Below are positions 1 to 5,324 of a stretch of DNA of 8,783 nt, in pieces. The notes beneath the pieces are model-generated. The model was given only the letters and a program-made list of their open reading frames with translations, had not been told where the DNA came from and searched no databases. Where the stretch lies: the NCBI GenBank assembly GCA_025449475.1, contig JANWJM010000084.1, positions 1 through 8,783 of the forward strand, read 5' to 3'. This stretch comes from Thermoactinomycetaceae bacterium (GTDB taxonomy: Bacteria; Bacillota; Bacilli; Thermoactinomycetales; Thermoactinomycetaceae). The translations under genes and the position numbers were made by a program. Positions within the stretch are counted from its first letter, which is position 1; each line of letters starts with the position of its first letter.

Positions 1-102
1 AATTTCGGAAGGAATAGGGGGAAAGATATTTTCAAGTGCAATCATCAAGAAAACGCCGATATAGCCAAAGTCTTCGATAAATTGTGTGATCCAACTTTCC
101 AT
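1..102 (-). CDS. DedA-family membrane protein, N-terminal fragment (cut by window edge)
   Basis: The first 34 codons of a gene read leftward off the window. The translation begins MESWITQFIEDFGYIGVF and continues into IALENIFPPIPSEI. The 'ALEN.FPPIPSE' stretch is the hallmark N-terminal motif of the DedA/SNARE-associated (VTT domain) family, polytopic membrane proteins linked to membrane-lipid (undecaprenyl phosphate or phosphatidylethanolamine) flipping and envelope homeostasis. The ATG (102-100) is preceded by a strong GAGGAGG at about 113-119. Only 44 bases separate it from the stop of the upstream terC gene and no terminator is visible between them, so both are probably on one mRNA. The family call is firm despite the short length; the exact subfamily cannot be judged from 34 residues. 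Confidence 0.85.
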   Translation of the reverse strand, partial: MESWITQFIEDFGYIGVFLMIALENIFPPIPSEI

Positions 103-146
103 TACAACCTAGATCCTCCTCAATATATTTTACAGAAGAATATAAG

Positions 147-830
147 TTATGCTTTTTTTAGAGAATTGTTTTGATTCCCTCTTTTTATTCTTCCCACTAA
201 TAATACACCAATTATAATCACAATTGTTAGTGCCCATTTAATAATTGGTTGATTTTCAAAGAATTGTTTGAGAAAGATCTCATCCATAATCATTTTTGCA
301 GCGGTCCAAGCAAGGACACCTGCACCAATGTAGATGATAATTGGAAAACGATCCACCCATTTGATAATCAGTGTACTCCCCCAGATAATAATGGGGATAC
401 TGATCAGAAGACCCAATATCACCAAAAAGAAGTTTCCATGTGCAGCACCTGCAACCGCCAATACATTATCTAAGCCCATCGCTATATCGGCAATAATAAT
501 CGTTCGGATGGCTGAAAAAACGTTCGATCCTGATTTTACATCTCGTTGATCCTTTTCTCCGACGATTAATTTATATGCAATCCAAATTAGTAGTACTCCA
601 CCAGCCAAGAGAAGTCCAGGAATTTCCAAGAGCTTTACTACCACAATCGTTAGTAATGAGCGAATAGTAATTGCGCCAAACATCCCCCAAAAGATCACCT
701 TTTTTTGTTGATGCACAGGTAAATTTCTTGCAGCCAATCCGATTACGATGGCATTATCACCCGCCAAAACAAGATCAATAATGATAATCGAAATCAAGAC
801 TTCCCAGAAATGAGGTGAGAATAATTCCAT
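147..830 (-). CDS. TerC-family integral membrane protein, YjbE type (putative Mn2+ exporter)
   Basis: A 227-residue protein of about seven hydrophobic segments, the usual size for YjbE-type TerC proteins. The two inverted halves each carry the family's acidic metal-site motif: LVLAGDN (residues 20-26, Asp25) and IAMGLDN (116-122, Asp121), with IWIAYKL (82-88) closing the first half. TerC-family proteins such as MeeF/MeeY of Bacillus subtilis export Mn2+, in part to supply secreted or membrane metalloenzymes; a manganese role here is inferred from the family plus the riboswitch upstream. The frame stays open back to an ATG at 878, but that codon lies inside the riboswitch terminator. The ATG at 830 has GGAGG at 840-844 with 9-base spacing and starts the conserved sequence (MELFSPHFWEV), so it is taken as the start. 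dedA follows, probably in the same operon. Confidence 0.93.
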   Translation of the reverse strand: MELFSPHFWEVLISIIIIDLVLAGDNAIVIGLAARNLPVHQQKKVIFWGMFGAITIRSLLTIVVVKLLEIPGLLLAGGVLLIWIAYKLIVGEKDQRDVKSGSNVFSAIRTIIIADIAMGLDNVLAVAGAAHGNFFLVILGLLISIPIIIWGSTLIIKWVDRFPIIIYIGAGVLAWTAAKMIMDEIFLKQFFENQPIIKWALTIVIIIGVLLVGRIKRGNQNNSLKKA

Positions 831-839
831 ATTAAGTAA

Positions 840-844
840 CCTCC
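840..844 (-). promoter_or_regulatory. Ribosome binding site deciding the terC start
   Basis: GGAGG on the minus strand, 9 bases before the ATG at 830. It rules in favour of the 227-residue start and against the in-frame ATG at 878, which lies in the terminator hairpin and has no Shine-Dalgarno site. Confidence 0.85.
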
Positions 845-860
845 ATTTATGATAAAAAAT

Positions 861-895
861 AAAAAAACCTTTACCCATTTGAAATAGGTAAAGGT
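861..895 (-). terminator. Riboswitch-controlled intrinsic terminator ahead of terC
   Basis: Minus-strand RNA forms ACCUUUACC (895-887) paired with GGUAAAGGU (875-867), extended inward by a U-G wobble (886/876) and an A-U pair or two, then runs into a U tract at 867-861. The CCUUUA of its 5' arm is also the 3' strand of the riboswitch closing helix P1, so the aptamer and terminator cannot form together. This is the standard layout of an ON switch in which ligand-bound aptamer prevents termination. Confidence 0.88.
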
Positions 896-978
896 CTCGC
901 TTACAACATTTGTTGCCAATAAAGCCGAGGGGGTCTCCCTGAATTGACGACTTTATTGTGGTAGCTACTCCCCTTTAT
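890..978 (-). ncRNA. yybP-ykoY manganese riboswitch (aptamer)
   Basis: On the minus strand the leader contains the conserved aptamer elements in order: UAAAGGGGAGUAGC (about 977-964), a helix CAAUAAAG/CUUUAUUG (about 959-952 and 926-919), the GUCGUCAAUUC segment with GGGAGACCCCC (about 953-930), a small stem CAACA/UGUUG, and AGCGAGACCUUUA closing P1 (about 902-890). The AAAGGGGAGUAGC and AGCGAGACCUUU blocks are diagnostic of the yybP-ykoY class, which senses Mn2+ and controls metal exporters including TerC-family genes. The P1 3' strand overlaps the terminator that follows. Boundaries are by eye to within a few bases. Confidence 0.93.
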
Positions 979-985
979 GTAGTTG

Positions 986-1015
986 ATCATAAATCATATT
1001 TTGGAACCATGTCAA
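986..1015 (-). promoter_or_regulatory. Promoter of the riboswitch-terC-dedA transcript
   Basis: A perfect -35 TTGACA (1015-1010) and a -10 TATGAT (991-986), five of six to consensus, with an 18-base spacer on the minus strand. Transcription would start at about 978-980, right at the 5' edge of riboswitch helix P1, which is what a functional riboswitch leader needs. Confidence 0.78.
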
Positions 1016-1039
1016 TAACTAAATGAAATTTTTTAAAGT

Positions 1040-1059
1040 ATTTTATTTACTAATAAAAT
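1040..1059 (-). terminator. AT-rich hairpin after the EIIB gene, possible weak terminator
   Basis: ATTTTATT and AATAAAAT form a perfect 8-bp stem with a 4-base loop (1040-1047 and 1052-1059), 15 bases after the EIIB stop and just upstream of the riboswitch promoter. The stem is entirely A-T and the downstream minus-strand sequence (ACTTTAAAAAATTT) lacks a clean U run, so termination would be weak. It may instead simply be an AT palindrome. Confidence 0.35.
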
Positions 1060-1074
1060 GTAATATGGGTATAT

Positions 1075-1395
1075 CTAATCATTCCTCTTCCTTTTTTCGA
1101 ACAACTTTTTCGCTTGCTGTAATACTTTTTTTCCATCCATCCGACCATAATTTTCCGCGGAGATGATATCGACTGGAATGCCCAAACGCTTCACTTTGGG
1201 TTGGATATCCGCTATTAAATAGCTGAGATGTGGACCGATCAAGATAACGTCTGTTTGTTCAAGATAAAGATGGAAGTCTACTTCTGAAACCGCATGAATT
1301 ACGAGTGGCAACTTCTCGTTTTTGGCTGCTTGTTGGATTCTTTCTACTAATATTCTGGTCGATATCCCCATAGAACAAATCAGTACGATGTTCAT
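1075..1395 (-). CDS. PTS lactose/cellobiose-family EIIB component (orphan)
   Basis: A 106-residue protein, the normal length of a free-standing PTS_IIB of the lactose/chitobiose/cellobiose family. It opens with the beta strand and phosphate loop MNIVLICSMGIST, giving the phosphocysteine at Cys7 with the Ser/Met/Gly/Ser/Thr loop. Further family features are VILIGPHLSYL (about 50-60) and the C-terminal YGRMDGKKVLQQA. EIIB normally takes phosphate from EIIA and passes it to sugar bound by EIIC. No EIIA, EIIC or sugar hydrolase gene is in the window, so the partner is elsewhere or this copy is regulatory. No good Shine-Dalgarno site precedes the ATG. A small hairpin (TCGCG/CGCGA) covers the start, and the only GGAG-like site is about 60 bases upstream with no start codon at proper spacing. 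It lies 78 bases after the HTTM gene and may be co-transcribed with it. Confidence 0.87.
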   Translation of the reverse strand: MNIVLICSMGISTRILVERIQQAAKNEKLPLVIHAVSEVDFHLYLEQTDVILIGPHLSYLIADIQPKVKRLGIPVDIISAENYGRMDGKKVLQQAKKLFEKRKRND

Positions 1396-1473
1396 CGCGA
1401 TGGGCGCGAAGCATTTGCTAAGTCCAGGTTGCTGAAGTAAGCGCCGTTCTCTCTCCTTTCTTCAAACTGCTCA

Positions 1474-2448
1474 TCATGCTGCTTCTTGCTTTTGCGCAAA
1501 TTTTGGACGTTTGATCCACTTCAAGAGCCATTGGTGAATCTTTCGATATTCATCATCAAGTAGTAGCATCAACTCACAGCCGATCATAATCCATGAAAAA
1601 TCGGCGAGTCCCATAAAGACGGCGATGCCAAAATGTAGTGAGCATGCTGAGAAGATAGCGAAATATTTTGTATAGCGATTGAGTAATAGAAAAGGGAAGG
1701 ATACTTGGAAAATCACGGTTGCATAAGTCATAATCACAATCAAGGGCTCAAACATCCACAATAATTCCGTGAGATAGGGTGTGTAAAAGTCTTGAACTCT
1801 GCTTGCGTAATAAAGGGCAGTACCGGATTGCCACATTTCACCCATTATTTTATAACTACCGGATGCAAAGTATAAAAAAGCGACTTGGAGAATACATGCA
1901 AACCAAGCAAAGTTATGCAAAACAGCTTTGATGGCAACCCAGGTTGGATTCTCTTGAAAAAAGGCAAAGAGGGTTTTACTCGGTTTCTCTTTAGCACGTC
2001 TTTTCCGATAAGCATCGATGGAGAAATGAGCTCCAACACGGGCAAAGATTAAATAGATGAGGAGAATTCGGAGAATGTTGTCTCCCCCATGTGTAATCTC
2101 GAGATTACGAAAATAGAGTGAAAATACGATGATCGCCATAAGGATCCCCATCAGCCGTGTGCGATAACCGATAATATAACAGATAGCGACTACAATCCCT
2201 CCCAAAAAAATCAAATCCACGAGGAGAAAGGACGAGCTAAGATCGAAGAGTGTGTAAAACTGATTTTCACGAGCGTATGCTTGATAATCTGTATATGGAG
2301 CAAGTCCTTGGGGTCCCCATAAAAGGTGACGAGACGGGAGATTGATCACCAATTCATAGAGCAGAGCGATTCCAAAAAAAATCCGAGTAAGACTTAAACC
2401 GATTAAAGCGTGTTCTTTGGTAATCATTTTGACCCATTTATCCATCAT
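1474..2448 (-). CDS. HTTM-domain / SdpB-like integral membrane protein
   Basis: A 324-residue polytopic protein with roughly seven or eight hydrophobic segments. It carries the recognisable motifs of the HTTM domain (the membrane domain shared with vitamin K-dependent gamma-carboxylase and SdpB). They are SLYFRNLEITHGGDN (110-124), the spaced pattern Gln188...Tyr193...Lys200...Trp206..GTALYY (209-214), and LHFGIAVFMGLADFS (271-285). SdpB of Bacillus subtilis works with single-pass SdpA to mature the SDP peptide toxin. Here the gene sits 30 bases after an SdpA-like/DUF5819 gene, matching that pairing. The start ATG at 2448 follows GGGGG (2463-2459) at 10-base spacing; the adjacent second ATG (2445) cannot be excluded. 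Enzymatic chemistry is unproven for most bacterial HTTM proteins. No toxin precursor gene is evident nearby. Confidence 0.88.
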   Translation of the reverse strand: MMDKWVKMITKEHALIGLSLTRIFFGIALLYELVINLPSRHLLWGPQGLAPYTDYQAYARENQFYTLFDLSSSFLLVDLIFLGGIVVAICYIIGYRTRLMGILMAIIVFSLYFRNLEITHGGDNILRILLIYLIFARVGAHFSIDAYRKRRAKEKPSKTLFAFFQENPTWVAIKAVLHNFAWFACILQVAFLYFASGSYKIMGEMWQSGTALYYASRVQDFYTPYLTELLWMFEPLIVIMTYATVIFQVSFPFLLLNRYTKYFAIFSACSLHFGIAVFMGLADFSWIMIGCELMLLLDDEYRKIHQWLLKWIKRPKFAQKQEAA

Positions 2449-2478
2449 TTCGAAAGCACCCCCTGTTTGATTTTTTTA

Positions 2479-3051
2479 TTAGGAATAGGGAAACCAATCG
2501 CTATAATCGTAATATTTCTTCCCTTTTGAGTCAGGGAGATGCCGTTCATTAAAGCGCGGAAATTTGTTTGTCACAACGCGCATTCGATAAGAGATAATTT
2601 TCCCTTCTGGCTTGGGATGTGTTTTTAAATAGTAATCCACATAGAGACGCAGGTTTTTCTCAGCCTCTTTTTGTTCATCCTCATCGTAAACGTATGTATG
2701 CATGGCAGAAGATTGAAATTCATAGATTCGCAGGTTGGGAGAGAAGCGGTTGGAATAGAGCTTTTGTAACATGGGTTTCGTTAGGTCGATCCAATTGGTT
2801 TCGGTTTCCTTCCCATCTTTTGTGATGTATTTCAGTTTAATCTCTAAGTTTTGATGTTGGTTTACCGGATTGGGCGCAAATAGATACCAGTTTTGAGAAA
2901 AATAGGGATATATGTAGGCATAGATTTTGTCCCAATGTTTTGAGCGCAGCGGGTTATCCGGTGTAAGATAAAGAAAGGTTATACCAAAATGGACAGCAAG
3001 CAAAGCTGCAAGACAAAGGCTTAAAATAACAACAATTCGCTTTTTCGCCAT
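2479..3051 (-). CDS. DUF5819 / SdpA-like single-pass membrane protein
   Basis: A 190-residue protein: basic N terminus, one membrane segment (about residues 6-29), then a soluble domain expected outside the membrane. Just after the membrane segment lies FSQNWYLFAPNP (51-62). This is the signature I associate with DUF5819 proteins, and it resembles the 'PQGWxFFTRDP' block of SdpA. Both kinds are found next to HTTM genes. The rest is rich in aromatic and charged residues (YDYSDWFPY at the C terminus) and has no cysteine outside the membrane segment. The start at 3051 has GGGGAGG six to seven bases upstream. It is the first gene of a minus-strand run DUF5819-HTTM-EIIB, and its promoter must lie in the divergent region with the DCC gene. 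The family name is from memory of motifs; the role as HTTM partner is inferred from context. Confidence 0.72.
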   Translation of the reverse strand: MAKKRIVVILSLCLAALLAVHFGITFLYLTPDNPLRSKHWDKIYAYIYPYFSQNWYLFAPNPVNQHQNLEIKLKYITKDGKETETNWIDLTKPMLQKLYSNRFSPNLRIYEFQSSAMHTYVYDEDEQKEAEKNLRLYVDYYLKTHPKPEGKIISYRMRVVTNKFPRFNERHLPDSKGKKYYDYSDWFPYS

Positions 3052-3066
3052 GGAAATCCTCCCCTC

Positions 3067-3150
3067 GATATCTTTTTATATAAAGATAGCATAATTCATC
3101 CATTTTTTATATCTTTTGTGCACCTTTCGTCTTATAATAAAAGATATAAG
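3067..3150. promoter_or_regulatory. Divergent control region with repeated AAAGATA/TATCTTT motifs
   Basis: Between the DUF5819 and DCC genes the motif AAAGATA(TA) occurs four times as two inverted pairs. TATCTTT (3069-3075) faces AAAGATA (3082-3088) with a 6-base spacer, and TTATATCTTTT (3107-3117) faces AAAAGATATAA (3139-3149), 11 perfect base pairs with a 21-base spacer. A GTGCAC palindrome (3118-3123) lies in the second spacer, and a perfect TATAAT (3133-3138, plus strand) overlaps the last arm. The pattern fits operator sites for a dimeric regulator controlling both directions. The neighbouring TetR protein is a candidate, though there is no direct evidence. No convincing -35 box was found for either direction. 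Confidence 0.5.
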
Positions 3151-3213
3151 GTTGTTTTTTCGTCATAAATTCCTTACTTATTGCTCGACGATTTGTAGAT
3201 AAATTTTCAGATG

Positions 3214-3220
3214 GAAGGAA
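3214..3220 (+). promoter_or_regulatory. Ribosome binding site deciding the DCC gene start
   Basis: GAAGGAA, 8 bases before the ATG at 3229. The in-frame ATG at 3211 would lie upstream of this site and has no Shine-Dalgarno sequence of its own. Confidence 0.7.
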
Positions 3221-3228
3221 ACGATAAG

Positions 3229-3651
3229 ATGAAACGTTCTGATCGCTCGCACCGTTCTGCAACCGTTCTGTTTGATGGAGTGTGCAATTTTTGTAATGGC
3301 TGGGTTCGGTTTGTTATTGAGCGTGACCCCAAACAGTTTTTTCGTTTTGCCTCGCTGCAGTCGGAGATCGCGGCTTCGTTGTTGAAGGAACATCAGCTAA
3401 CCGTTTCCTTGGACTCCATCGTTCTCTTAAAGGGGAATAAATATTATACCGAGTCGACAGCTGTTCTTCATATATGTAAAGAATTACATGGTTGGTGGAA
3501 ATGGCTATATCTCTTGATTGTGATTCCTAAGCCTTTGCGAGATTGGGCGTATCGATGGTTTGCCAAAAACCGTTACCGCTTTTTTGGCAGACAAGAAAGT
3601 TGTATGCTTCCCACACCGGAAATTCGCGAACGATTTTTGGAAATCACGTAA
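3229..3651 (+). CDS. DCC-family thiol-disulfide protein (DUF393, YuxK-like)
   Basis: A 140-residue protein of the thioredoxin-related DCC family (COG3011/DUF393). The family signature FDGVCNFCNGWVRFVI places Asp16 and the redox pair Cys19-x-x-Cys22 near the N terminus, followed by FRFASLQSE (about residues 40-50) and LHICKELHGWW. The length matches YuxK-type proteins. The CxxC suggests thiol-disulfide exchange, but for most members the reaction has not been shown. There is no signal peptide; one hydrophobic stretch (WWKWLYLLIVIPKPL) could associate with the membrane. DCC domains are often found beside or fused to HTTM domains, and here the gene is divergent from an HTTM operon with which it shares a motif-rich 177-base promoter region. 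An in-frame ATG at 3211 is less likely than 3229 on ribosome-binding grounds. Confidence 0.88.
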   Translation: MKRSDRSHRSATVLFDGVCNFCNGWVRFVIERDPKQFFRFASLQSEIAASLLKEHQLTVSLDSIVLLKGNKYYTESTAVLHICKELHGWWKWLYLLIVIPKPLRDWAYRWFAKNRYRFFGRQESCMLPTPEIRERFLEIT

Positions 3652-3684
3652 TCTCCATAGATTCAAAAGAGTGGATTCAATGTA

Positions 3685-3728
3685 GACCCTTGGTCGTTTT
3701 ATCACGTACAATAAAACTACCAAGGGTC
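3685..3728 (+). terminator. Long inverted repeat between the DCC and tetR genes (terminator and/or operator)
   Basis: GACCCTTGGT (3685-3694) and ACCAAGGGTC (3719-3728) pair perfectly. After one mismatch (C3695/T3718), GTTTTAT (3696-3702) pairs with ATAAAAC (3711-3717) around an 8-base loop, giving 17 pairs in all. Downstream on the plus strand is only GATTTT, a poor U tract, so it is at best a modest terminator for the DCC gene. Because it ends about ten bases before the tetR ribosome binding site, it could also be an autoregulatory operator or an mRNA structure ahead of tetR. A possible -10 (TACAAT, 3707-3712) lies in its loop, with no good -35. Confidence 0.5.
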
Positions 3729-3738
3729 GATTTTGTGG

Positions 3739-3745
3739 AAGGGAG
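3739..3745 (+). promoter_or_regulatory. Ribosome binding site deciding the tetR start
   Basis: AAGGGAG, 8 bases before the TTG at 3754. Other in-frame candidates are TTG 3733 (upstream of the site), TTG 3748 (2-base spacing) and CTG 3757 (11-base spacing). No ATG is available, so a TTG start at 3754 is favoured. Confidence 0.65.
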
Positions 3746-3753
3746 ATTTGCTT

Positions 3754-4344
3754 TTGCTGAATAAAAGAGAGACCAATCCAACACTTCGTTTGTTATTAGC
3801 GACCACGGAAGATTTAATTAGGCAAAAAGGGTGCAGCAAGTTGACCATGAAAGACATCATCCAACAATCAGGCATTTCCAAAGGAGGGATCTATCATTAT
3901 GTGGAAAGCAAAGATGAGCTGTTTACAATGGTCTTGCAAACACAATTAGAAAAGACGCGCACTCAATTCTTGCAACGCTTGGAAAAAGGGCTGGGAAAGG
4001 AACGAGAGTGGATTGATATTCTGTTGGATCATTTTTATCAATGCAATCAGGATCCGATCAACAGTCACATTTTGTTTTATTTACTAAGTAAAACAGATAA
4101 TTTGTTGGTGAGACAAACCATTCGCAGCTATTACCGTCAGTTGGTGAAAACGACAATAGACTGGATTCACTCAGGTCAGCATAAGGGACACTTTTCCACC
4201 GTGGTGGATGATAAAAAAATGGCGGATCTCTTTGTTTTGATTTCACTTGGCTATCATATTCGCAGTTGCATCCCTTCAGAGGCGGGCTATTTTTCGATGG
4301 AGGATTTTGGGAAGTTAATAATGGTGATTTTAAAGAAAACGTGA
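3754..4344 (+). CDS. TetR/AcrR-family transcriptional regulator
   Basis: A 196-residue protein when started at TTG 3754, the usual size for TetR regulators. The N-terminal DNA-binding domain is clear: LLLATTEDLIRQKG (helix 1, about 13-26), then LTMKDIIQQSGISKGGIYHY (30-49) as the helix-turn-helix, ending in VESKDELF (50-57). The C-terminal ligand/dimer domain (about 60-196) is all-helical and not assignable to a ligand class. TetR proteins usually repress adjacent genes and release DNA on ligand binding. Candidate sites are the long inverted repeat just upstream (3685-3728) and the AAAGATA motifs in the divergent region at 3067-3150; this is inference. The promoter of the next gene overlaps the stop codon. 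Confidence 0.92.
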   Translation: MLNKRETNPTLRLLLATTEDLIRQKGCSKLTMKDIIQQSGISKGGIYHYVESKDELFTMVLQTQLEKTRTQFLQRLEKGLGKEREWIDILLDHFYQCNQDPINSHILFYLLSKTDNLLVRQTIRSYYRQLVKTTIDWIHSGQHKGHFSTVVDDKKMADLFVLISLGYHIRSCIPSEAGYFSMEDFGKLIMVILKKT

Positions 4345-4350
4345 TATAAT
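4342..4350 (+). promoter_or_regulatory. Extended -10 promoter overlapping the tetR stop codon
   Basis: TGATATAAT is a perfect extended -10 (TGN plus TATAAT at 4345-4350), and the TGA is also the tetR stop. No good -35 is present, as is common with extended -10 promoters. The start would be near 4357, giving a leader of about 75 bases. That leader holds two competing small hairpins: TTTCGC (4363-4368) with GCGAAA (4394-4399), or ATCGC (4391-4395) with GCGAT (4402-4406). It likely drives the 4431-6021 gene run. Confidence 0.6.
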
Positions 4351-4430
4351 CATATTGAATCCTTTCGCAATTTTGATTCTCTTTTTGGATATCGCGAAAA
4401 AGCGATGATTGAATTTTAGGTGGTGCTGTC

Positions 4431-4853
4431 ATGGAAAGTAAATGGTTAGTTGGAGGTTGCTCTCTTTTGATTCTCTTTGTGATATTCATCGGATGGATCG
4501 ATCCGGTCGAAAAACTCGCATCTTTGCGGCTGGTCTCAAGTGCCGATCAGTCCAACATTAAAGAGTTACCAATTTCGGAGCAACCTCCGCTTTTGACAGG
4601 TCGTATTGCCGATATCAAGAGTGATCAATTAACCGTGGTCGAAGATCAGGAGAATGGACGTACGGAAGTAATTGGATACGTGAATATCACGAACGAGACA
4701 AAGATTTTTCGAAAGGTTCAAAATGGTTATGAGAAGATCACACAAGAGGATATACAAACGGGTTTAAAGGTTCATGTCTGGCAAGATGGTCCTCGGATTA
4801 TGATTTATCCCGCTCAATTGACTGCGGATCAGTTGGTCATTGAAGAATCATGA
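4431..4853 (+). CDS. Membrane-anchored protein of unknown function with small beta-rich domain
   Basis: A 140-residue protein that I do not recognise with confidence. One strongly hydrophobic segment (about residues 5-22, WLVGGCSLLILFVIFIGW) would anchor it with the rest outside the cell. Residues 55-140 alternate like a small beta barrel: LTGRIADIKSDQLTVVED, NITNETKIFRK, LKVHVWQDGPRIMIYPAQL. This resembles OB-fold-like extracytoplasmic domains such as DUF3221 or DUF5666 proteins, but the match is by texture, not by motif. Start ATG 4431 follows AGGTGGTG about six bases upstream. The next gene, an exported lipoprotein, starts 33 bases later, so the two are probably co-transcribed and act in the envelope. 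Confidence 0.75.
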   Translation: MESKWLVGGCSLLILFVIFIGWIDPVEKLASLRLVSSADQSNIKELPISEQPPLLTGRIADIKSDQLTVVEDQENGRTEVIGYVNITNETKIFRKVQNGYEKITQEDIQTGLKVHVWQDGPRIMIYPAQLTADQLVIEES

Positions 4854-4886
4854 TCACATGGAAACGATGAGAAGTAGGTGTGTGTG

Positions 4887-5324
4887 ATGAAAAATGTTCT
4901 TTTTCTATTGATGATTGCGCCAGTGGTGATGATCACTGGATGTAGTTCAGATCACCAAGGGTTCCAACAAGGTTCCGATTTGGTCAACACGGAACAAGAA
5001 GAGCTCCAGCAGAGAAATGATCAGGCATATTCTCCTTCTTCGATTCATTCTGATTTTCCGATCCCCAAACAGGCGATAAAGACCAACCATCGCTCAAATA
5101 ACCCGAAAATTACGTATTTTCGATATGCATTTCGAGGCTTGATGGATGTAAAAAAACGGGAACAGTATTTTGCAGAGATACAAAGATGGGGATGGAAAGA
5201 GAAAAAGGAGGAGCAGATGGGATCGATGCATGTATTTGAAAAAGGAGCAGAACGAATCCATTTGACGGTTCATTCCGATTTTTTCACGCTGTTTACAAAG
5301 GGGGAGGCCCATGATTTGGAATAG
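4887..5324 (+). CDS. Lipoprotein of unknown function
   Basis: A 145-residue secreted lipoprotein. The signal peptide is short (MKNVLFLLMIAPVVM), followed by the lipobox ITGC with lipidated Cys19. Then comes a polar Gln/Ser/Asn-rich linker (about 20-60) and a compact domain from about residue 55: FPIPKQAI, ITYFRYAFRGL, REQYFAEIQRWGWKEKKEEQMGSMHVFEKG, RIHLTVHSDFFTLF. This domain looks conserved (many aromatics, FRYAFRG, RWGWKE), but I cannot assign it to a family. An in-frame GTG at 4878 is possible, but AGGTG at 4876-4880 sits 6 bases before ATG 4887 and the signal peptide fits that start. It lies 33 bases after the membrane-anchored gene, likely in the same operon. Confidence 0.8.
   Translation: MKNVLFLLMIAPVVMITGCSSDHQGFQQGSDLVNTEQEELQQRNDQAYSPSSIHSDFPIPKQAIKTNHRSNNPKITYFRYAFRGLMDVKKREQYFAEIQRWGWKEKKEEQMGSMHVFEKGAERIHLTVHSDFFTLFTKGEAHDLE

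Noticed and set aside
1418..1477. 19-codon ORF starting in the HTTM stop (ATGATGA overlap)
   Set aside because: Too short to support as a gene and without its own ribosome binding site; mentioned only as a possible coupling element for the EIIB gene.
3132..3150. TTATAAT resembling half of a PerR/Fur-type box
   Set aside because: Only the first half matches; the second half does not follow the TTATAATnATTATAA pattern. A -10 box or part of the AAAGATA array explains it better.
3733..3753. Longer tetR start at TTG 3733
   Set aside because: It would lie upstream of the only ribosome binding site and add residues not typical of TetR proteins.
4058..4489. 143-codon open frame on the minus strand across the tetR 3' end
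   Set aside because: It runs antisense to tetR and the next gene's start, has no family motif or ribosome binding site, and would contradict the well-supported plus-strand genes.
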